Positions 23,682 to 32,774 of a DNA stretch of 48,643 nt are shown piece by piece. Positions within the stretch are counted from its first letter, which is position 1. Every line of letters starts with the position of its first letter. The position numbers were made by a program, and so were the translations under genes. Origin of the DNA: Desulfovibrio sp. GTDB taxonomy: Bacteria; Desulfobacterota; Desulfovibrionia; Desulfovibrionales; Desulfovibrionaceae. A model generated the notes under the pieces. That model did no database searches. It saw only the letters and a list, made by a program, of their open reading frames with translations, and was not told the DNA's origin. The stretch covers positions 1 to 48,643 of the forward strand of contig JAFQNG010000073.1 of assembly GCA_017396005.1 (NCBI GenBank), in the 5' to 3' direction.

Positions 23682-24513
23682 GGCTATCCCTGTTGTAGGC
23701 GTCAAAGGAGATTCTTTCCTGATCACGGTAGGCTGCCAGGCGGCGGCGCAGTTCCGCAAAGTCCACTTCATGGCCATCGAATTCCGGCCCGTCTACGCAG
23801 GCAAACTTGGTTTTGCCGCCAACACTTACGCGGCAGGCACCACACATACCGATGCCATCCACCATGATGGGATTGAGGCTGACCGTGGTCTTGACGCCAA
23901 AGGGGCGCGTCGTGTCGGCCACTGCAGCCATCATGGGTACCGGGCCCACGGCCACGGTTTCAAAGACAGTCTTGTCGCTTTCAAGGCGGTCGCGCAGCAG
24001 GTCGGTCACAAGGCCCTTGTGCCCGTAACTGCCGTCATCGGTAGAGATAAGCAGCTCGTCAGCAAAGGAGGCCAGCTCTTTTTCAAAAAGCAGCAGATCT
24101 TTGCTGCGCGCACCAATGATACCCACCACGCGGTTGCCCACACGAGAGTGACCCTTGGCAATGTGGTGCATGGCGGCAATGCCTGTGCCCCCGCCCACAC
24201 AGATGACTGTGCCCTTCTTTTCGATATGCGTGGGCTTGCCCAGAGGGCCGCAGAGGTCAAGAATGCTGTCGCCGGCCTTGAGTTCTTCCAGCAGAGCCGT
24301 GCTCTTGCCCAGCACCAGGTATACGATGGTGACAGTGCCCGCCTGGGCATCAGCATCAGCAATGGTGAGGGGAATACGTTCGCCAGTGGGCGTCATACGC
24401 AGCATGACAAAATGGCCCGGCCGGGCCTTGACAGCCACCTCAGGTGCGTGCAGCACCAGTTTACTGGTTTTGCCCGGAATCAGGCTTTCCTTGTGCAGTA
24501 TGGGGGTGGGCAT
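23671..24513 (-). CDS. nfnA: NfnA: small FAD/[2Fe-2S] subunit
   Basis: A 280-aa protein of the ferredoxin-NADP reductase / dihydroorotate dehydrogenase electron-transfer family. It has an FAD-binding beta barrel (about 1-100; GHFVMLRMTPTGERIPLTI), an NAD(H)-binding fold (VICVGGGTGIAAMHH) and a [2Fe-2S] motif near the C-terminus (DGIGMCGACRVSVGGKTKFAC). In Nfn this subunit takes up NADH and hosts the low-potential exchange with NfnB. It is the first gene of the nfnAB pair. Both subunits are important for redox balance in Desulfovibrio growing on organic acids. Confidence 0.85.
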   Translation of the reverse strand: MPTPILHKESLIPGKTSKLVLHAPEVAVKARPGHFVMLRMTPTGERIPLTIADADAQAGTVTIVYLVLGKSTALLEELKAGDSILDLCGPLGKPTHIEKKGTVICVGGGTGIAAMHHIAKGHSRVGNRVVGIIGARSKDLLLFEKELASFADELLISTDDGSYGHKGLVTDLLRDRLESDKTVFETVAVGPVPMMAAVADTTRPFGVKTTVSLNPIMVDGIGMCGACRVSVGGKTKFACVDGPEFDGHEVDFAELRRRLAAYRDQERISFDAYNRDSHGN

Positions 24514-24625
24514 AATACCTCCTCAGAGTTTTTCAGCATTTTAGACAGGAACGTATCCAGAGGCAAGCTCTCTTCTCGCGGCAGTCTGCCTATGCCACAT
24601 TTAGAAAGTTTTTTGAAAAAAGCCC

Positions 24626-24652
24626 TAAAGTTTCCTAATGAGATGTCGATAG
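24626..24652 (+). promoter_or_regulatory. Sigma-28 (FliA) type promoter
   Basis: TAAAGTTT at 24626-24633, an 11-bp spacer and GTCGATAG at 24645-24652 match the flagellar sigma-28 consensus TAAAGTTT-N11-GCCGATAA in 8/8 and 6/8 positions, with exact spacing. It points at the gene starting at 24757, about 100 bp downstream. Confidence 0.8.
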
Positions 24653-24756
24653 ACGTAAATGAGTGGGGAAAGGGAGAATATATAACGCTGAACAAGGGAG
24701 GCGGGTCAGACCACCCCGATGCAGGGAAGCAGTGATCCATTCAGGGAGGAATGGAC

Positions 24757-25038
24757 ATGTCGCTCGGTATATCTGACGCATTCCTGACGACAGTGGCTCG
24801 GCAGAGAGGCGCGGAGCTGGAGAGCAATGCAGAGCTTTCCATGCTGACGCGTTATCTTGCCGTTCTGGAAGACAATAAGAAGGCAAGCAGCTTTATCCCA
24901 GATGATGCTGCTCTGGCCTTGGATATGGCCGGTTTCGTGCGTAACCGGCTGCACGGCGGGAGAGCTGCATCCGGCAGTTCCATAGCTCGTCTGGCTCTAT
25001 CGCTGGTGCACACCAGCCCTGATTGCCCTGTGCAATAG
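24757..25038 (+). CDS. Unrecognised protein behind a sigma-28 promoter
   Basis: A 93-aa soluble, helix-rich protein starting at 24757; GGAGGA lies 6 nt upstream, and an ATG at 24751 sits too close to it. I recognise no family. The near-consensus flagellar promoter upstream and the terminator at 25181-25204 make it a single-gene unit of the late flagellar or chemotaxis regulon. FlgM, a small chaperone or a motility modulator are possible by size, but none of their motifs is evident. Confidence 0.6.
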   Translation: MSLGISDAFLTTVARQRGAELESNAELSMLTRYLAVLEDNKKASSFIPDDAALALDMAGFVRNRLHGGRAASGSSIARLALSLVHTSPDCPVQ

Positions 25039-25180
25039 CGCGGCCCGCCCGCGCATGCGGGCGCATACTTTGCCTCAGCAGCGCCTTTTGGCTGCAAGAG
25101 GCTGACACCCTACGCATCACTTTTCCGTGACATGCTGGGGTGACGCAGCTGATCCGTGTTCCTGTCATATCCCACTCTTG

Positions 25181-25210
25181 AAAAGGGGCCCCAAGGCCCC
25201 TTTTAACATT
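25181..25210 (+). terminator. Intrinsic terminator
   Basis: A perfect 10-bp stem (25181-25190 with 25195-25204, loop CCAA) whose 3' arm ends in TTTT. It also has AAAA on the other side, so it could work in both directions. It closes the sigma-28 unit. Confidence 0.8.
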
Positions 25211-25277
25211 GTCTATCCTGCGCGTTGACGCAGGACAGGGCCATTGATAGGCTGCCAGGGTCAACAGGATGGGTCAT

Positions 25278-26360
25278 ATGGCACGCATTTTATACGGTAT
25301 TCATGGTACTGGGCATGGGCATGCCATGCGTGGGCTGACTATTGCTCGCCGTCTGGGCCGGCACGAATTTCTTTTCGTGGCCGATGACGATGCTCCCGAG
25401 GTGCTTGAGCCAGAATTCCCAGTTTTCCGCCTGCCCAATCTTGGCACAAGATTCCGGGGTTACAGGGTGGATCTGCCTGCCACAGTGGCTCATGCCATAC
25501 CTCTTCTTTGGCGGCAGAAGCTGTACATTGACAGGCTGCTGCGGCTGATGGATACCTTCAAGCCCGATGTCTGCATAACCGATTTGGAATATTTTGTGCC
25601 GCGAGCGGCAGAGAAGGCTGGTTTGCCCTGCCTGACGCTGGATCATCAGCACGTCATTACCTGCTGCAGACACCATTTGCCACCTGATATGTGGTGGGAC
25701 GCCTTTCTGCAAGGCCTGACCCCGCGTTATCTCTTTCGTCCTACCTCAGAGAATCTGATCATATCCTTTTATGCGCCACCAGTCCTGCCTTGCTATAAGG
25801 CGCGTCTTGTCCCGCCCATCCTGCGAGACAGCGTAATGGCTCTTGCCCCGCGAGATGAAGGGCATGTACTGGTCTATCAGAGCAATGCCACGCATCGCAG
25901 GCTCATTGATTTTTTACGTACTGCCACTGACCGAACTTGCTATGTTTATGGCTATGAGCGTACAGAAGGGAGCGAGGGCAATGTTGTTTTCATGCAGAAG
26001 AGTGAGGAGGGTTTTCTGCGCCTTCTGGAGGGGTGCAGCTATGTGGTGCAGGGTGGTGGCCATACCCTCATGGGTGAGGCTTTGCATCTGGGCAAGCCCA
26101 TCCTTACTCTGCCGCTTAAGGCCATGGTAGAACAGCGTTTTAACGCCCTCTACATTGAGCGGCTGGGCTATGGCATGCAGGCTGACATGCACACGCTGAC
26201 GCCGGAAGTATTACACTGTTTTGAAGCGCGTCTGCCCGGGTTCAGGGCAAACATTGGGCAGGGCTGTTTTTGTGGTAATGAGATGGTCTTTGGTCTGACA
26301 GATCACTTTATCCGGCACGGCGTATTGCCGGAAAAGGAAACACCGGCTGTGAAAGAATAG
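25278..26360 (+). CDS. Glycosyltransferase, MJ1255/VC2487 family (GT-B)
   Basis: The 360-aa protein has a GT-B fold with MurG-like features. The N-terminus (ARILYGIHGTGHGHAMRG) holds the glycine-rich acceptor loop; the C-terminal donor half has VVQGGGHTLMGEALHLGKPI, the nucleotide-sugar binding loop of GT28-type enzymes. The family is known only by sequence (MJ1255/VC2487), with unknown sugar and acceptor. Start at 25278 has AGGA at good spacing; 25269 is the alternative. It stands alone, ending in a hairpin. Confidence 0.75.
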   Translation: MARILYGIHGTGHGHAMRGLTIARRLGRHEFLFVADDDAPEVLEPEFPVFRLPNLGTRFRGYRVDLPATVAHAIPLLWRQKLYIDRLLRLMDTFKPDVCITDLEYFVPRAAEKAGLPCLTLDHQHVITCCRHHLPPDMWWDAFLQGLTPRYLFRPTSENLIISFYAPPVLPCYKARLVPPILRDSVMALAPRDEGHVLVYQSNATHRRLIDFLRTATDRTCYVYGYERTEGSEGNVVFMQKSEEGFLRLLEGCSYVVQGGGHTLMGEALHLGKPILTLPLKAMVEQRFNALYIERLGYGMQADMHTLTPEVLHCFEARLPGFRANIGQGCFCGNEMVFGLTDHFIRHGVLPEKETPAVKE

Positions 26361-26374
26361 CCCTTCACAGCCGG
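26343..26374. terminator. Hairpin between convergent genes
   Basis: A perfect 11-bp stem (26343-26353 with 26364-26374) spans the stop codon of the glycosyltransferase gene and lies just before the end of livF on the other strand. A six-T run follows at 26385-26390 on the + strand. It may serve both genes. Confidence 0.55.
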
Positions 26375-26393
26375 GCACAACATTTTTTGCCGG

Positions 26394-27098
26394 CTACATA
26401 CCCAGATAGGCGCTGCGCACTTCGTCGTTCTGCAAAAGGCTCTGGGCAGAGTCAGCCATGACGATACGACCGTTTTCCATCACATAGCCCCGGTGGGCAA
26501 TACGCAGGGCCTGATTGGCATTTTGCTCCACCAGAAAGACAGTTGTACCATTGGTGTTGACCCGCTGGATGATGCTGAAAATCTGCTGGATGATGATGGG
26601 CGCAAGGCCCAGAGAGGGCTCGTCCAGCAGCAGCAGCTTGGGGCGGGCCATAAGTGCACGGCAGATGGCCAGCATCTGTTGCTCGCCACCAGACAGTGTA
26701 CCGCCAGGCTGGCGACGCCGTTCGGCCAGAATGGGGAAGAGGCTGAAGGCATAGTCTAGATCATCCTTGATACCCTGTGTATCGCGCCGTAAAAAGGCCC
26801 CCAGATCCAGGTTTTCGCTGACGCTGAGGTCAGGAAAGATCAGGCGGCCTTCCGGCACCTGCGAGATGCCAAGGGCCACTATCTCGTGCGGAGCTAGTTC
26901 ATGAATGGGCTGGCTGTTCCACAATATCTCGCCATGTCGGGGACGATTAATGCCGCATACCGTCATTAGCGTGGTGGACTTGCCCGCACCGTTGGCCCCA
27001 ATAAGGGTGACTATCTCTCCATCGTTCACTTCCAGTGAGACGTCACGCAACGCCTGAATGTTGCCGTAAAAGGTGTCTACATGCCGCATCTCAAGCAT
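26394..27098 (-). CDS. livF: Branched-chain amino acid ABC transporter ATPase LivF
   Basis: A 234-aa ATPase of the LivF type (short form without the extra C-terminal domain of LivG). Start MLEMRHVDTFYGN at 27098. Walker A GANGAGKST, signature LSGGEQQM, Walker B LLLLDEPSLGLAP. It is the last gene of the liv operon and overlaps livG by 8 bp. Together with LivG it powers uptake of leucine, isoleucine, valine or related amino acids. Confidence 0.93.
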   Translation of the reverse strand: MLEMRHVDTFYGNIQALRDVSLEVNDGEIVTLIGANGAGKSTTLMTVCGINRPRHGEILWNSQPIHELAPHEIVALGISQVPEGRLIFPDLSVSENLDLGAFLRRDTQGIKDDLDYAFSLFPILAERRRQPGGTLSGGEQQMLAICRALMARPKLLLLDEPSLGLAPIIIQQIFSIIQRVNTNGTTVFLVEQNANQALRIAHRGYVMENGRIVMADSAQSLLQNDEVRSAYLGM

Positions 27099-27876
27099 CA
27101 CTTTCCCCCAGATAGGCCTTGATGACGCGTGGGTTGGAGCGCACCTCCGCGGGGGTACCCGTGGCGATACAGGAACCGTATTCCATAACATAGATACGGT
27201 CCGAAAGCGACATGACCATGCTCATGTCGTGCTCAATGAGCAGGATAGATATCTGCCAGGTATCACGTATGTTACGCACCAGCGCTTCCAGCTCGTTGGT
27301 TTCCTGCGGGTTCATGCCTGCAGCCGGTTCATCCAGGAGGAGCATGCGCGGTTCAGTGGCCAGGGCCCGAGCTATCTCCAGGCGTCGCTGTGCGCCGTAG
27401 GAGAGATTGCAGGCCAGGTCGTTCCAGAGATCCTGCAGATGCAGATCTTCCAGCAGAGCATAACTTCTGTCAATGCTGTCCTGTTCTTCCCGGCGGCTGG
27501 CCTTGTCGCGCATCAGCGCCCCCCAGATACCGGCATGTGTACGGCAGTGCCGACCTACCATGACGTTTTCCAGAACGGTCATGTTACCGAACAGGCGGAT
27601 ATTCTGAAAGGTACGGGCCATACCGAGGGCCGTAATATGGTGCGGTTTTTTGCCGTTGAGCAGTGTTTTACCACCCTCTGCGTCATGCAGGCACATCTTG
27701 CCCTCGGTAGGGGTATATATGCCGGTGACACAGTTGAAGAAGGTAGTCTTGCCCGCGCCGTTAGGGCCGATAAGAGCCACGATTTCGTGGGCGTTCACAC
27801 GCAGGTCAAGATCGCTCAGAGCGCGCAGGCCACCGAAGTCCTGCGAGAGACCGCTGACTTCCAGTACCGGGTTCAT
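27091..27876 (-). CDS. livG: Branched-chain amino acid ABC transporter ATPase LivG
   Basis: A 261-aa ATPase with Walker A GPNGAGKTT, the LivG-typical GMARTFQNIRLFGNMTVLEN segment, signature LSYGAQRR, Walker B MLLLDEPAAGMNP and C-terminal GTPAEVRSNPRVIKAYLG. It overlaps livM by 4 bp. Confidence 0.94.
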   Translation of the reverse strand: MNPVLEVSGLSQDFGGLRALSDLDLRVNAHEIVALIGPNGAGKTTFFNCVTGIYTPTEGKMCLHDAEGGKTLLNGKKPHHITALGMARTFQNIRLFGNMTVLENVMVGRHCRTHAGIWGALMRDKASRREEQDSIDRSYALLEDLHLQDLWNDLACNLSYGAQRRLEIARALATEPRMLLLDEPAAGMNPQETNELEALVRNIRDTWQISILLIEHDMSMVMSLSDRIYVMEYGSCIATGTPAEVRSNPRVIKAYLGESDA

Positions 27877-29102
27877 GAGCGGCCCTCCAAGGTCTTTTTC
27901 TGCAATGCGCTGATTTTGTATTTGCGGCGTTCGCCGCTGACAAGACCCTGCGGGCGGAAGATCATCATAATGACCATGATAGCCCCGAAGATCAACATTC
28001 GGTATTCAGAAAAGGCACGCAGGTATTCCGGTGCGAGAATAAGGATCATGGCTGCGATGACCACCCCCACAATGGAGCCCATGCCGCCCAGCACTACCAT
28101 GGAAAGAATCATGGCCGACTCCATGAAGCCGAAACTGGAGGGGTTGATATAGGTGGTCTTGGCTGCAAAGATAACTCCGGCGAAGCCTGCCCAGCATGAA
28201 CCCAGGGCAAAAGCTGAAAGTTTGACACGGGTAATATCAATGCCCATAGCCTCGCAGGCTATCTCATCTTCGCGCAGGGCCTGCAATGCCAGGCCTACAC
28301 GGGAGTTTTTGAGCCGTGAAATGACTATGATGGTCAAGACCACTGCTGCCAGCACCAGATAGTAGATGTAGATGGTAGAGATGTTAATATCCATCTCAAG
28401 GCCAAAGAGGCCCGGACGGGGGATATTGCTGATACCACTGGGGCCGCCAGTCAGGCTGGGCCAGTTAAGTAACGCCAGACGTACTATCTCACCAAAGCCC
28501 AGAGTGACAATGGCCAGATAGTCTCCCCGCAGACGCAGCACCGGGAAGCCCAGTACCAGACCGAAAAGTACGGCCAGAAAGCCGCCTATGGGCAGACATA
28601 CCCAGAAACCCAGACCGAAAAACTGGTGCAAAAGACCATAGGCATAGGCACCAACGGCATAAAAGGCCACATATCCCAGCACCAGCTGACCGGCAAGACC
28701 TACCACGATGTTCAGCCCAAGGGCCAGCATCACATAAAGGAGTGCCGAGATCATGATATTGGTCTGGTAGATGGAACTGACCACAGGCATGGCCAGCATG
28801 ACCAGAGCCAGCAAAATCAATGCACCGCCCCTGTAATGTGGCTGTTCTTGCAGACGGCGCAGAGCGTTGCCCATGCTTTCGCCTATTGCGCCCAGAGAAA
28901 GTACGGGCAGTCCACGGCTCTTGCGGGCGAAACACCAGTCCCAGATAAGGGCCATCACAAAGACACCGACACCCAGCCAGAAGGCGCGCTCAGGGTACCA
29001 GTTGACGGTATTGTCGATGCTGTTGACCTTGATGCACATGACCGGGAAGGTCAGGATCATGAACCAGACAGCAGTGAGCAGAGCTTTTATGACGCGGCGC
29101 AT
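27873..29102 (-). CDS. livM: Branched-chain amino acid ABC permease LivM
   Basis: A 409-aa polytopic membrane protein of the LivM type with about ten hydrophobic spans, an N-terminal extension (about 1-100) carrying two extra spans, and the conserved GLNIVVGLAGQLVLGYVAFY and LALQALREDEIACEAMGIDI segments. Starts 2 bp after livH. Confidence 0.93.
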   Translation of the reverse strand: MRRVIKALLTAVWFMILTFPVMCIKVNSIDNTVNWYPERAFWLGVGVFVMALIWDWCFARKSRGLPVLSLGAIGESMGNALRRLQEQPHYRGGALILLALVMLAMPVVSSIYQTNIMISALLYVMLALGLNIVVGLAGQLVLGYVAFYAVGAYAYGLLHQFFGLGFWVCLPIGGFLAVLFGLVLGFPVLRLRGDYLAIVTLGFGEIVRLALLNWPSLTGGPSGISNIPRPGLFGLEMDINISTIYIYYLVLAAVVLTIIVISRLKNSRVGLALQALREDEIACEAMGIDITRVKLSAFALGSCWAGFAGVIFAAKTTYINPSSFGFMESAMILSMVVLGGMGSIVGVVIAAMILILAPEYLRAFSEYRMLIFGAIMVIMMIFRPQGLVSGERRKYKISALQKKTLEGRS

Positions 29103-29104
29103 GG

Positions 29105-30010
29105 CTACACCTTTTGCACCTTGGCTTTGCCCAGGATGCCGTCAGGGCGGAAGATCAGAATCAGGATCAGGATCCCGAAAGCCAGTATGTCTTCATAGTT
29201 ACCGGAGAAATAACCTGTAGCAAAGCTTTCGGCCAAGCCTAGTACAAGCCCGCCTACCATGGCGCCGGGGATTGAGCCGATACCACCCAGTACTGCCGCT
29301 GTAAAGGCCTTGAGCCCGGCCAGGAAGCCTATATTATAATTGATGACCTGCATGTGCGAAGCAATGAGTACCCCCCCCAATGCCGCCAGGCTGGAGCCGA
29401 TGATGAAAGTGAGAGAGATGATTTTGTCGGCATTTATGCCCAGCAGCAATGCCATTTTACGGTTCTGTGCCGTAGCACGCATGGCTTTGCCCATGCGTGT
29501 ATGGCGGATGAAGACAGTCAGGGCTACCATGGCCAGTGTGCTGACCAGAAGGATGAGAAAATTACTGGGGCTCAGCACTTCAATACTGTCCAGAAAGGGC
29601 ATTTCTGGCAGAAGATTGGGAAAGGGTACGAAATCCGAAGTCTGGGCAAGCAGTACGTAGTTCTGCAAAAAGATGGACATGCCAATGGCCGAGATGAGCG
29701 GCGAAAGGCGAGGAGCACCGCGCAGGGGCTTGTAGGCCACCTTCTCCAGTGTGTAGCCGTAGGCTGCACACCAGACAATGGCGGCAAGAGTCGCAACTAT
29801 GAGAATACCCCCAAAGGGGAAGCCGTAGATGCCCAGAACACCGGCCACCAGAAGCGCCGTAAATGCACCGAGCATATAAACTTCGCCGTGTGCGAAGTTG
29901 ATGAGCTCGATGATGCCGTAGACCAGAGTGTAGCCCAGAGCAATGAGGGCATAAATGCTGCCCCGGGTCAGACCGCCGAAAAAGAGCTCAATGAAAAACT
30001 GGATATCCAT
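29105..30010 (-). CDS. livH: Branched-chain amino acid ABC permease LivH
   Basis: A 301-aa permease with about eight hydrophobic spans. Signature segments are GSIYALIALGYTLVYGIIEL, INFAHGEVYMLGAF and the cytoplasmic loop MRATAQNRKMALLLGINADK. It is separated from the binding-protein gene by a 52-bp gap containing a hairpin. Confidence 0.93.
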   Translation of the reverse strand: MDIQFFIELFFGGLTRGSIYALIALGYTLVYGIIELINFAHGEVYMLGAFTALLVAGVLGIYGFPFGGILIVATLAAIVWCAAYGYTLEKVAYKPLRGAPRLSPLISAIGMSIFLQNYVLLAQTSDFVPFPNLLPEMPFLDSIEVLSPSNFLILLVSTLAMVALTVFIRHTRMGKAMRATAQNRKMALLLGINADKIISLTFIIGSSLAALGGVLIASHMQVINYNIGFLAGLKAFTAAVLGGIGSIPGAMVGGLVLGLAESFATGYFSGNYEDILAFGILILILIFRPDGILGKAKVQKV

Positions 30011-30024
30011 AACTGTCTGACGTA

Positions 30025-30053
30025 ACAGAGGGCGTGTATATCACGCCCTCTGT
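30025..30053 (-). terminator. Processing/attenuation hairpin between livK and livH
   Basis: A perfect 12-bp stem (30025-30036 with 30042-30053, 5-nt loop) directly after the binding-protein gene. In such operons a stem here stabilises the upstream message or lets only part of transcription through, giving excess binding protein over membrane parts. Confidence 0.65.
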
Positions 30054-30062
30054 AGGAATCTG

Positions 30063-31193
30063 CTACTGCAGGGTTAGGCTGTGATCCAGCTCAACAAATT
30101 TACCATTCTGAACCTGATAGATGGAGAGGGCCATGCCGGAGGCATCTCCCTTGGCGTTAAAGCTGATTTTGCCCAGAGGCGTATCAACCATCGTACTGCG
30201 CAGGGCGTCTTGCAGCTTGACGGTGTCGATACCACCGGTCTTTTCGATAGCGGCCAGCAGGCACTGAGCCGCCGCATAGGCATTGTAATAACCAAAGCCG
30301 GGTTCGCTGCCATAAACCTTGATATGGGCTTCACGGGCTTCTTTATAAAGCGGCAGAGCACTGGTATCTTTGGGATAGGATGCATATACGCCTTCGCTGT
30401 CTTTACCGGTCATCTTGAGGAAGGTTTCGTCCTTCACACCGTCAGGGCCGATGAAGGGGGTCTTTACGCGGTCGCGGCGCATCTGCTGTACCAGCTTGGA
30501 GGCCACGGGCTGATAACCACCGAAAACCACTATGTCAGGCTTGAGACGGCGGATTTTACGCACTACGGCAGAGAAGTCCACGGCATCGGGGCTGACAGCT
30601 TCAAAAAGCACGGTTTCAACACCGGCCTTCTCCAGCATGGTGCGGTTGTTATCGGTAAAACCCTTACCGTATTCGCCGTTATCGTGCAGATAAGCCACCT
30701 TCTTGACCTTGAGCTTTTTCAGCATGAAGTCGCTGGTCAGCTGTGCCTGGGCATTATCATGGGCTACTGTGCGGAAGAAGAGCGGGTGCTTACCGCTTTC
30801 AGTCAGGGAGGGAGCTGTAGCCGTGGGAGAAACCACGATGATCTTGGCTTCGTTGAAAATAGGCAGTGAGGCAGTAGTCGGCCCGGTACAGATGGGGCCC
30901 ACAACCACACCGGACTGATCGGAAATCAGTTTAGTGGCGGCATTGGTAGCCATTTCAGGTTTACACTGATCATCCTGAGCTATAACTTCGACTTTACGGC
31001 CCAGAATACCACCCCTGGCATTGGTCTGGTCAATGACGATTTTGACGGCATTGAGACTGGGAACACCGTATGAAGCCAAGTCACCGGAGTGAGCACCCTG
31101 TACGCCTATTTTTATGGTATCCGCAGCCTGAACAGGAGTGCCCAGAGCCACGCAGAGAGCCATTGCCGCAAAACAGGACAAGCCTTTTCTCAT
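30063..31193 (-). CDS. livK: Branched-chain amino acid binding protein (LivK/J-like)
   Basis: A 376-aa periplasmic type I binding protein. Start at 31193 follows GGAGG. Residues 1-23 are a signal peptide (MRKGLSCFAAMALCVALG ... AQA). The mature start TIKIGVQGAHSGDLASYG and GGILGRKVEVIAQDDQCKP, plus GVVVGPICTGPTTASLPIF, are typical of the family. It is the first gene of the livKHMGF operon. Confidence 0.92.
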   Translation of the reverse strand: MRKGLSCFAAMALCVALGTPVQAADTIKIGVQGAHSGDLASYGVPSLNAVKIVIDQTNARGGILGRKVEVIAQDDQCKPEMATNAATKLISDQSGVVVGPICTGPTTASLPIFNEAKIIVVSPTATAPSLTESGKHPLFFRTVAHDNAQAQLTSDFMLKKLKVKKVAYLHDNGEYGKGFTDNNRTMLEKAGVETVLFEAVSPDAVDFSAVVRKIRRLKPDIVVFGGYQPVASKLVQQMRRDRVKTPFIGPDGVKDETFLKMTGKDSEGVYASYPKDTSALPLYKEAREAHIKVYGSEPGFGYYNAYAAAQCLLAAIEKTGGIDTVKLQDALRSTMVDTPLGKISFNAKGDASGMALSIYQVQNGKFVELDHSLTLQ

Positions 31194-31341
31194 CTCTCTT
31201 TCCTCCATGGTTCTGCCGAAAATCCGGCACAGAAGATGTACGCAGGCGTACATCATGCTGACAACAATTTTGACTTTTTGCCTTATCATGGCGAAACTGT
31301 CAATGTGAGGCTATATTGCGCCTTTTTTCGCCGCCATGTGC

Positions 31342-32703
31342 TCAGGACACACGTTTTTTGTGACTGGAGCGCAAGTGCAGGCGCATGGGCGCATGGCTGA
31401 TCCCAAAAAGTCTGCGTAGAGCCCGCTCCAGATAGCGGGCATAGCTTTCAGGCACACGCTCGGCATCACTGACAAAAAATACGAAGGTCGGCGGGGCGGT
31501 CTCAGCCTGAGTCAGGTAGAAGAATTTGGCTCTCACCCGTTTGACCACAGGAGGTTGATGCCGGGAGAGGACTTCTTCCATGGCACGGTTGAGCTGGCCC
31601 GTAGGCACGCGCACTTGGCATTCTTCATAAATTTGTTCGGCCAGTGGAAGTATTTTGTGCAGACCACTGCGTTTCAGAGCAGAAACGGTCAGTATGGGCA
31701 CATGTTTGCAGAAGGCCAGTGTTTCGACCACGTTTTTTTTTAGTTGTTCCAGCGAGCGTTGTGGCACAAGGTCACATTTGTTGATCAGCACCATGAAGGC
31801 TGTCTTGCGGGTGTCGAGCATGTCCATAAGGCGTTTGTCCTGCTGACTCACACCCTCGGTGGCGTCCAGAAGCAGCAGAGTAACCTGCGCCTTGGTACTA
31901 GATTTGATGGCAGCATTGACAGAAAATTTTTCGACACTGTCGGTGATTTTGGTACGTCGGCGTACACCGGCTGTGTCCACAAAAATATAGTCCCTGCCGT
32001 CAAGGGTGAAACGTACATCTACACTGTCGCGCGTGGTGCCCGCCATGTCAGAGACGATCATACGTTCTTCGCCAGCCAGAGCGTTGATGAGTGAAGACTT
32101 GCCTGCATTGGGTCGCCCCAGCATGGCCAGGCGCAATGCGGGGGGGGGCGGTGCCGATGCGCTGCCCTGGGGCAGCAGGGCAGCAATCTCTTCACAGAGT
32201 GCGTTGATATTGTAGCCGTGTTCGGCTGAGACAGGCAGCATGGGGAAGCCCAGTCTGTGGAATTCGGCCATTTGCTCGTCTTCCCGCTCCATGCCGTCTA
32301 CCTTATTGACTACGCAGAGTGTAGGTAGACCCTTGCGCCGGATATGCGCTGCAAGGTGTTCGTCCAGTGGCAGCAGGCCATCGCGTCCGTCCACAACGAA
32401 AGCTATGGCAGCAGCTTCAGACATGGCCGCCTCAGCCTGGGCCAGGATATCACGTTCAAAGCCACGGATTCCCTCAGGCCCGTCAGTCACAGCAGCGTGG
32501 GCATCCAGCGTGATGCCGCCCGTATCTACGATACCAAAGTCGGGCAGGCTCTTGCGGCGTACGATGCCTTCCATACGGTCGCGGGTGACACCCGGGCGGT
32601 CATGGGTGATGGCCCGGTTGCTGCGGATGAGACGATTGAAGAGGGTGGACTTGCCCACATTGGGCCGCCCCACCAGGATAACTTGAGGCAATGTGTCGGA
32701 CAT
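31342..32703 (-). CDS. der: Ribosome biogenesis GTPase Der (EngA)
   Basis: The 453-aa protein has two tandem GTPase domains and a C-terminal KH-like domain and acts in assembly of the 50S ribosomal subunit. First domain: G1 GRPNVGKS (11-18), G3 DTGG, G4 NKVD. Second: G1 GRPNAGKSS, G3 DTAG, G4 NKCD. The C-terminal segment RVPTGQLNRAMEEVLSRHQPP is typical. Normal length. Confidence 0.96.
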   Translation of the reverse strand: MSDTLPQVILVGRPNVGKSTLFNRLIRSNRAITHDRPGVTRDRMEGIVRRKSLPDFGIVDTGGITLDAHAAVTDGPEGIRGFERDILAQAEAAMSEAAAIAFVVDGRDGLLPLDEHLAAHIRRKGLPTLCVVNKVDGMEREDEQMAEFHRLGFPMLPVSAEHGYNINALCEEIAALLPQGSASAPPPPALRLAMLGRPNAGKSSLINALAGEERMIVSDMAGTTRDSVDVRFTLDGRDYIFVDTAGVRRRTKITDSVEKFSVNAAIKSSTKAQVTLLLLDATEGVSQQDKRLMDMLDTRKTAFMVLINKCDLVPQRSLEQLKKNVVETLAFCKHVPILTVSALKRSGLHKILPLAEQIYEECQVRVPTGQLNRAMEEVLSRHQPPVVKRVRAKFFYLTQAETAPPTFVFFVSDAERVPESYARYLERALRRLFGISHAPMRLHLRSSHKKRVS

Positions 32704-32774
32704 GGCGCACCTTGGCAGAAAAATCGTGAAACAAAAAAGACTATCCTGTTTTGCTGCAGAAGAAAAGCCCTGAT

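Noticed and set aside
22671-23867. Long + strand frames opposite nfnB, livM, htrA and the FDH reductase
   Set aside because: They are shadows on the strand opposite well-identified genes, produced by GC-rich third codon positions.
22263-24513. nfnAB as glutamate synthase small subunit plus a pyrimidine electron-transfer protein
   Set aside because: No glutamate synthase large subunit or pyrD is nearby, and the overlapping pair has the cluster and cofactor set of NfnAB.
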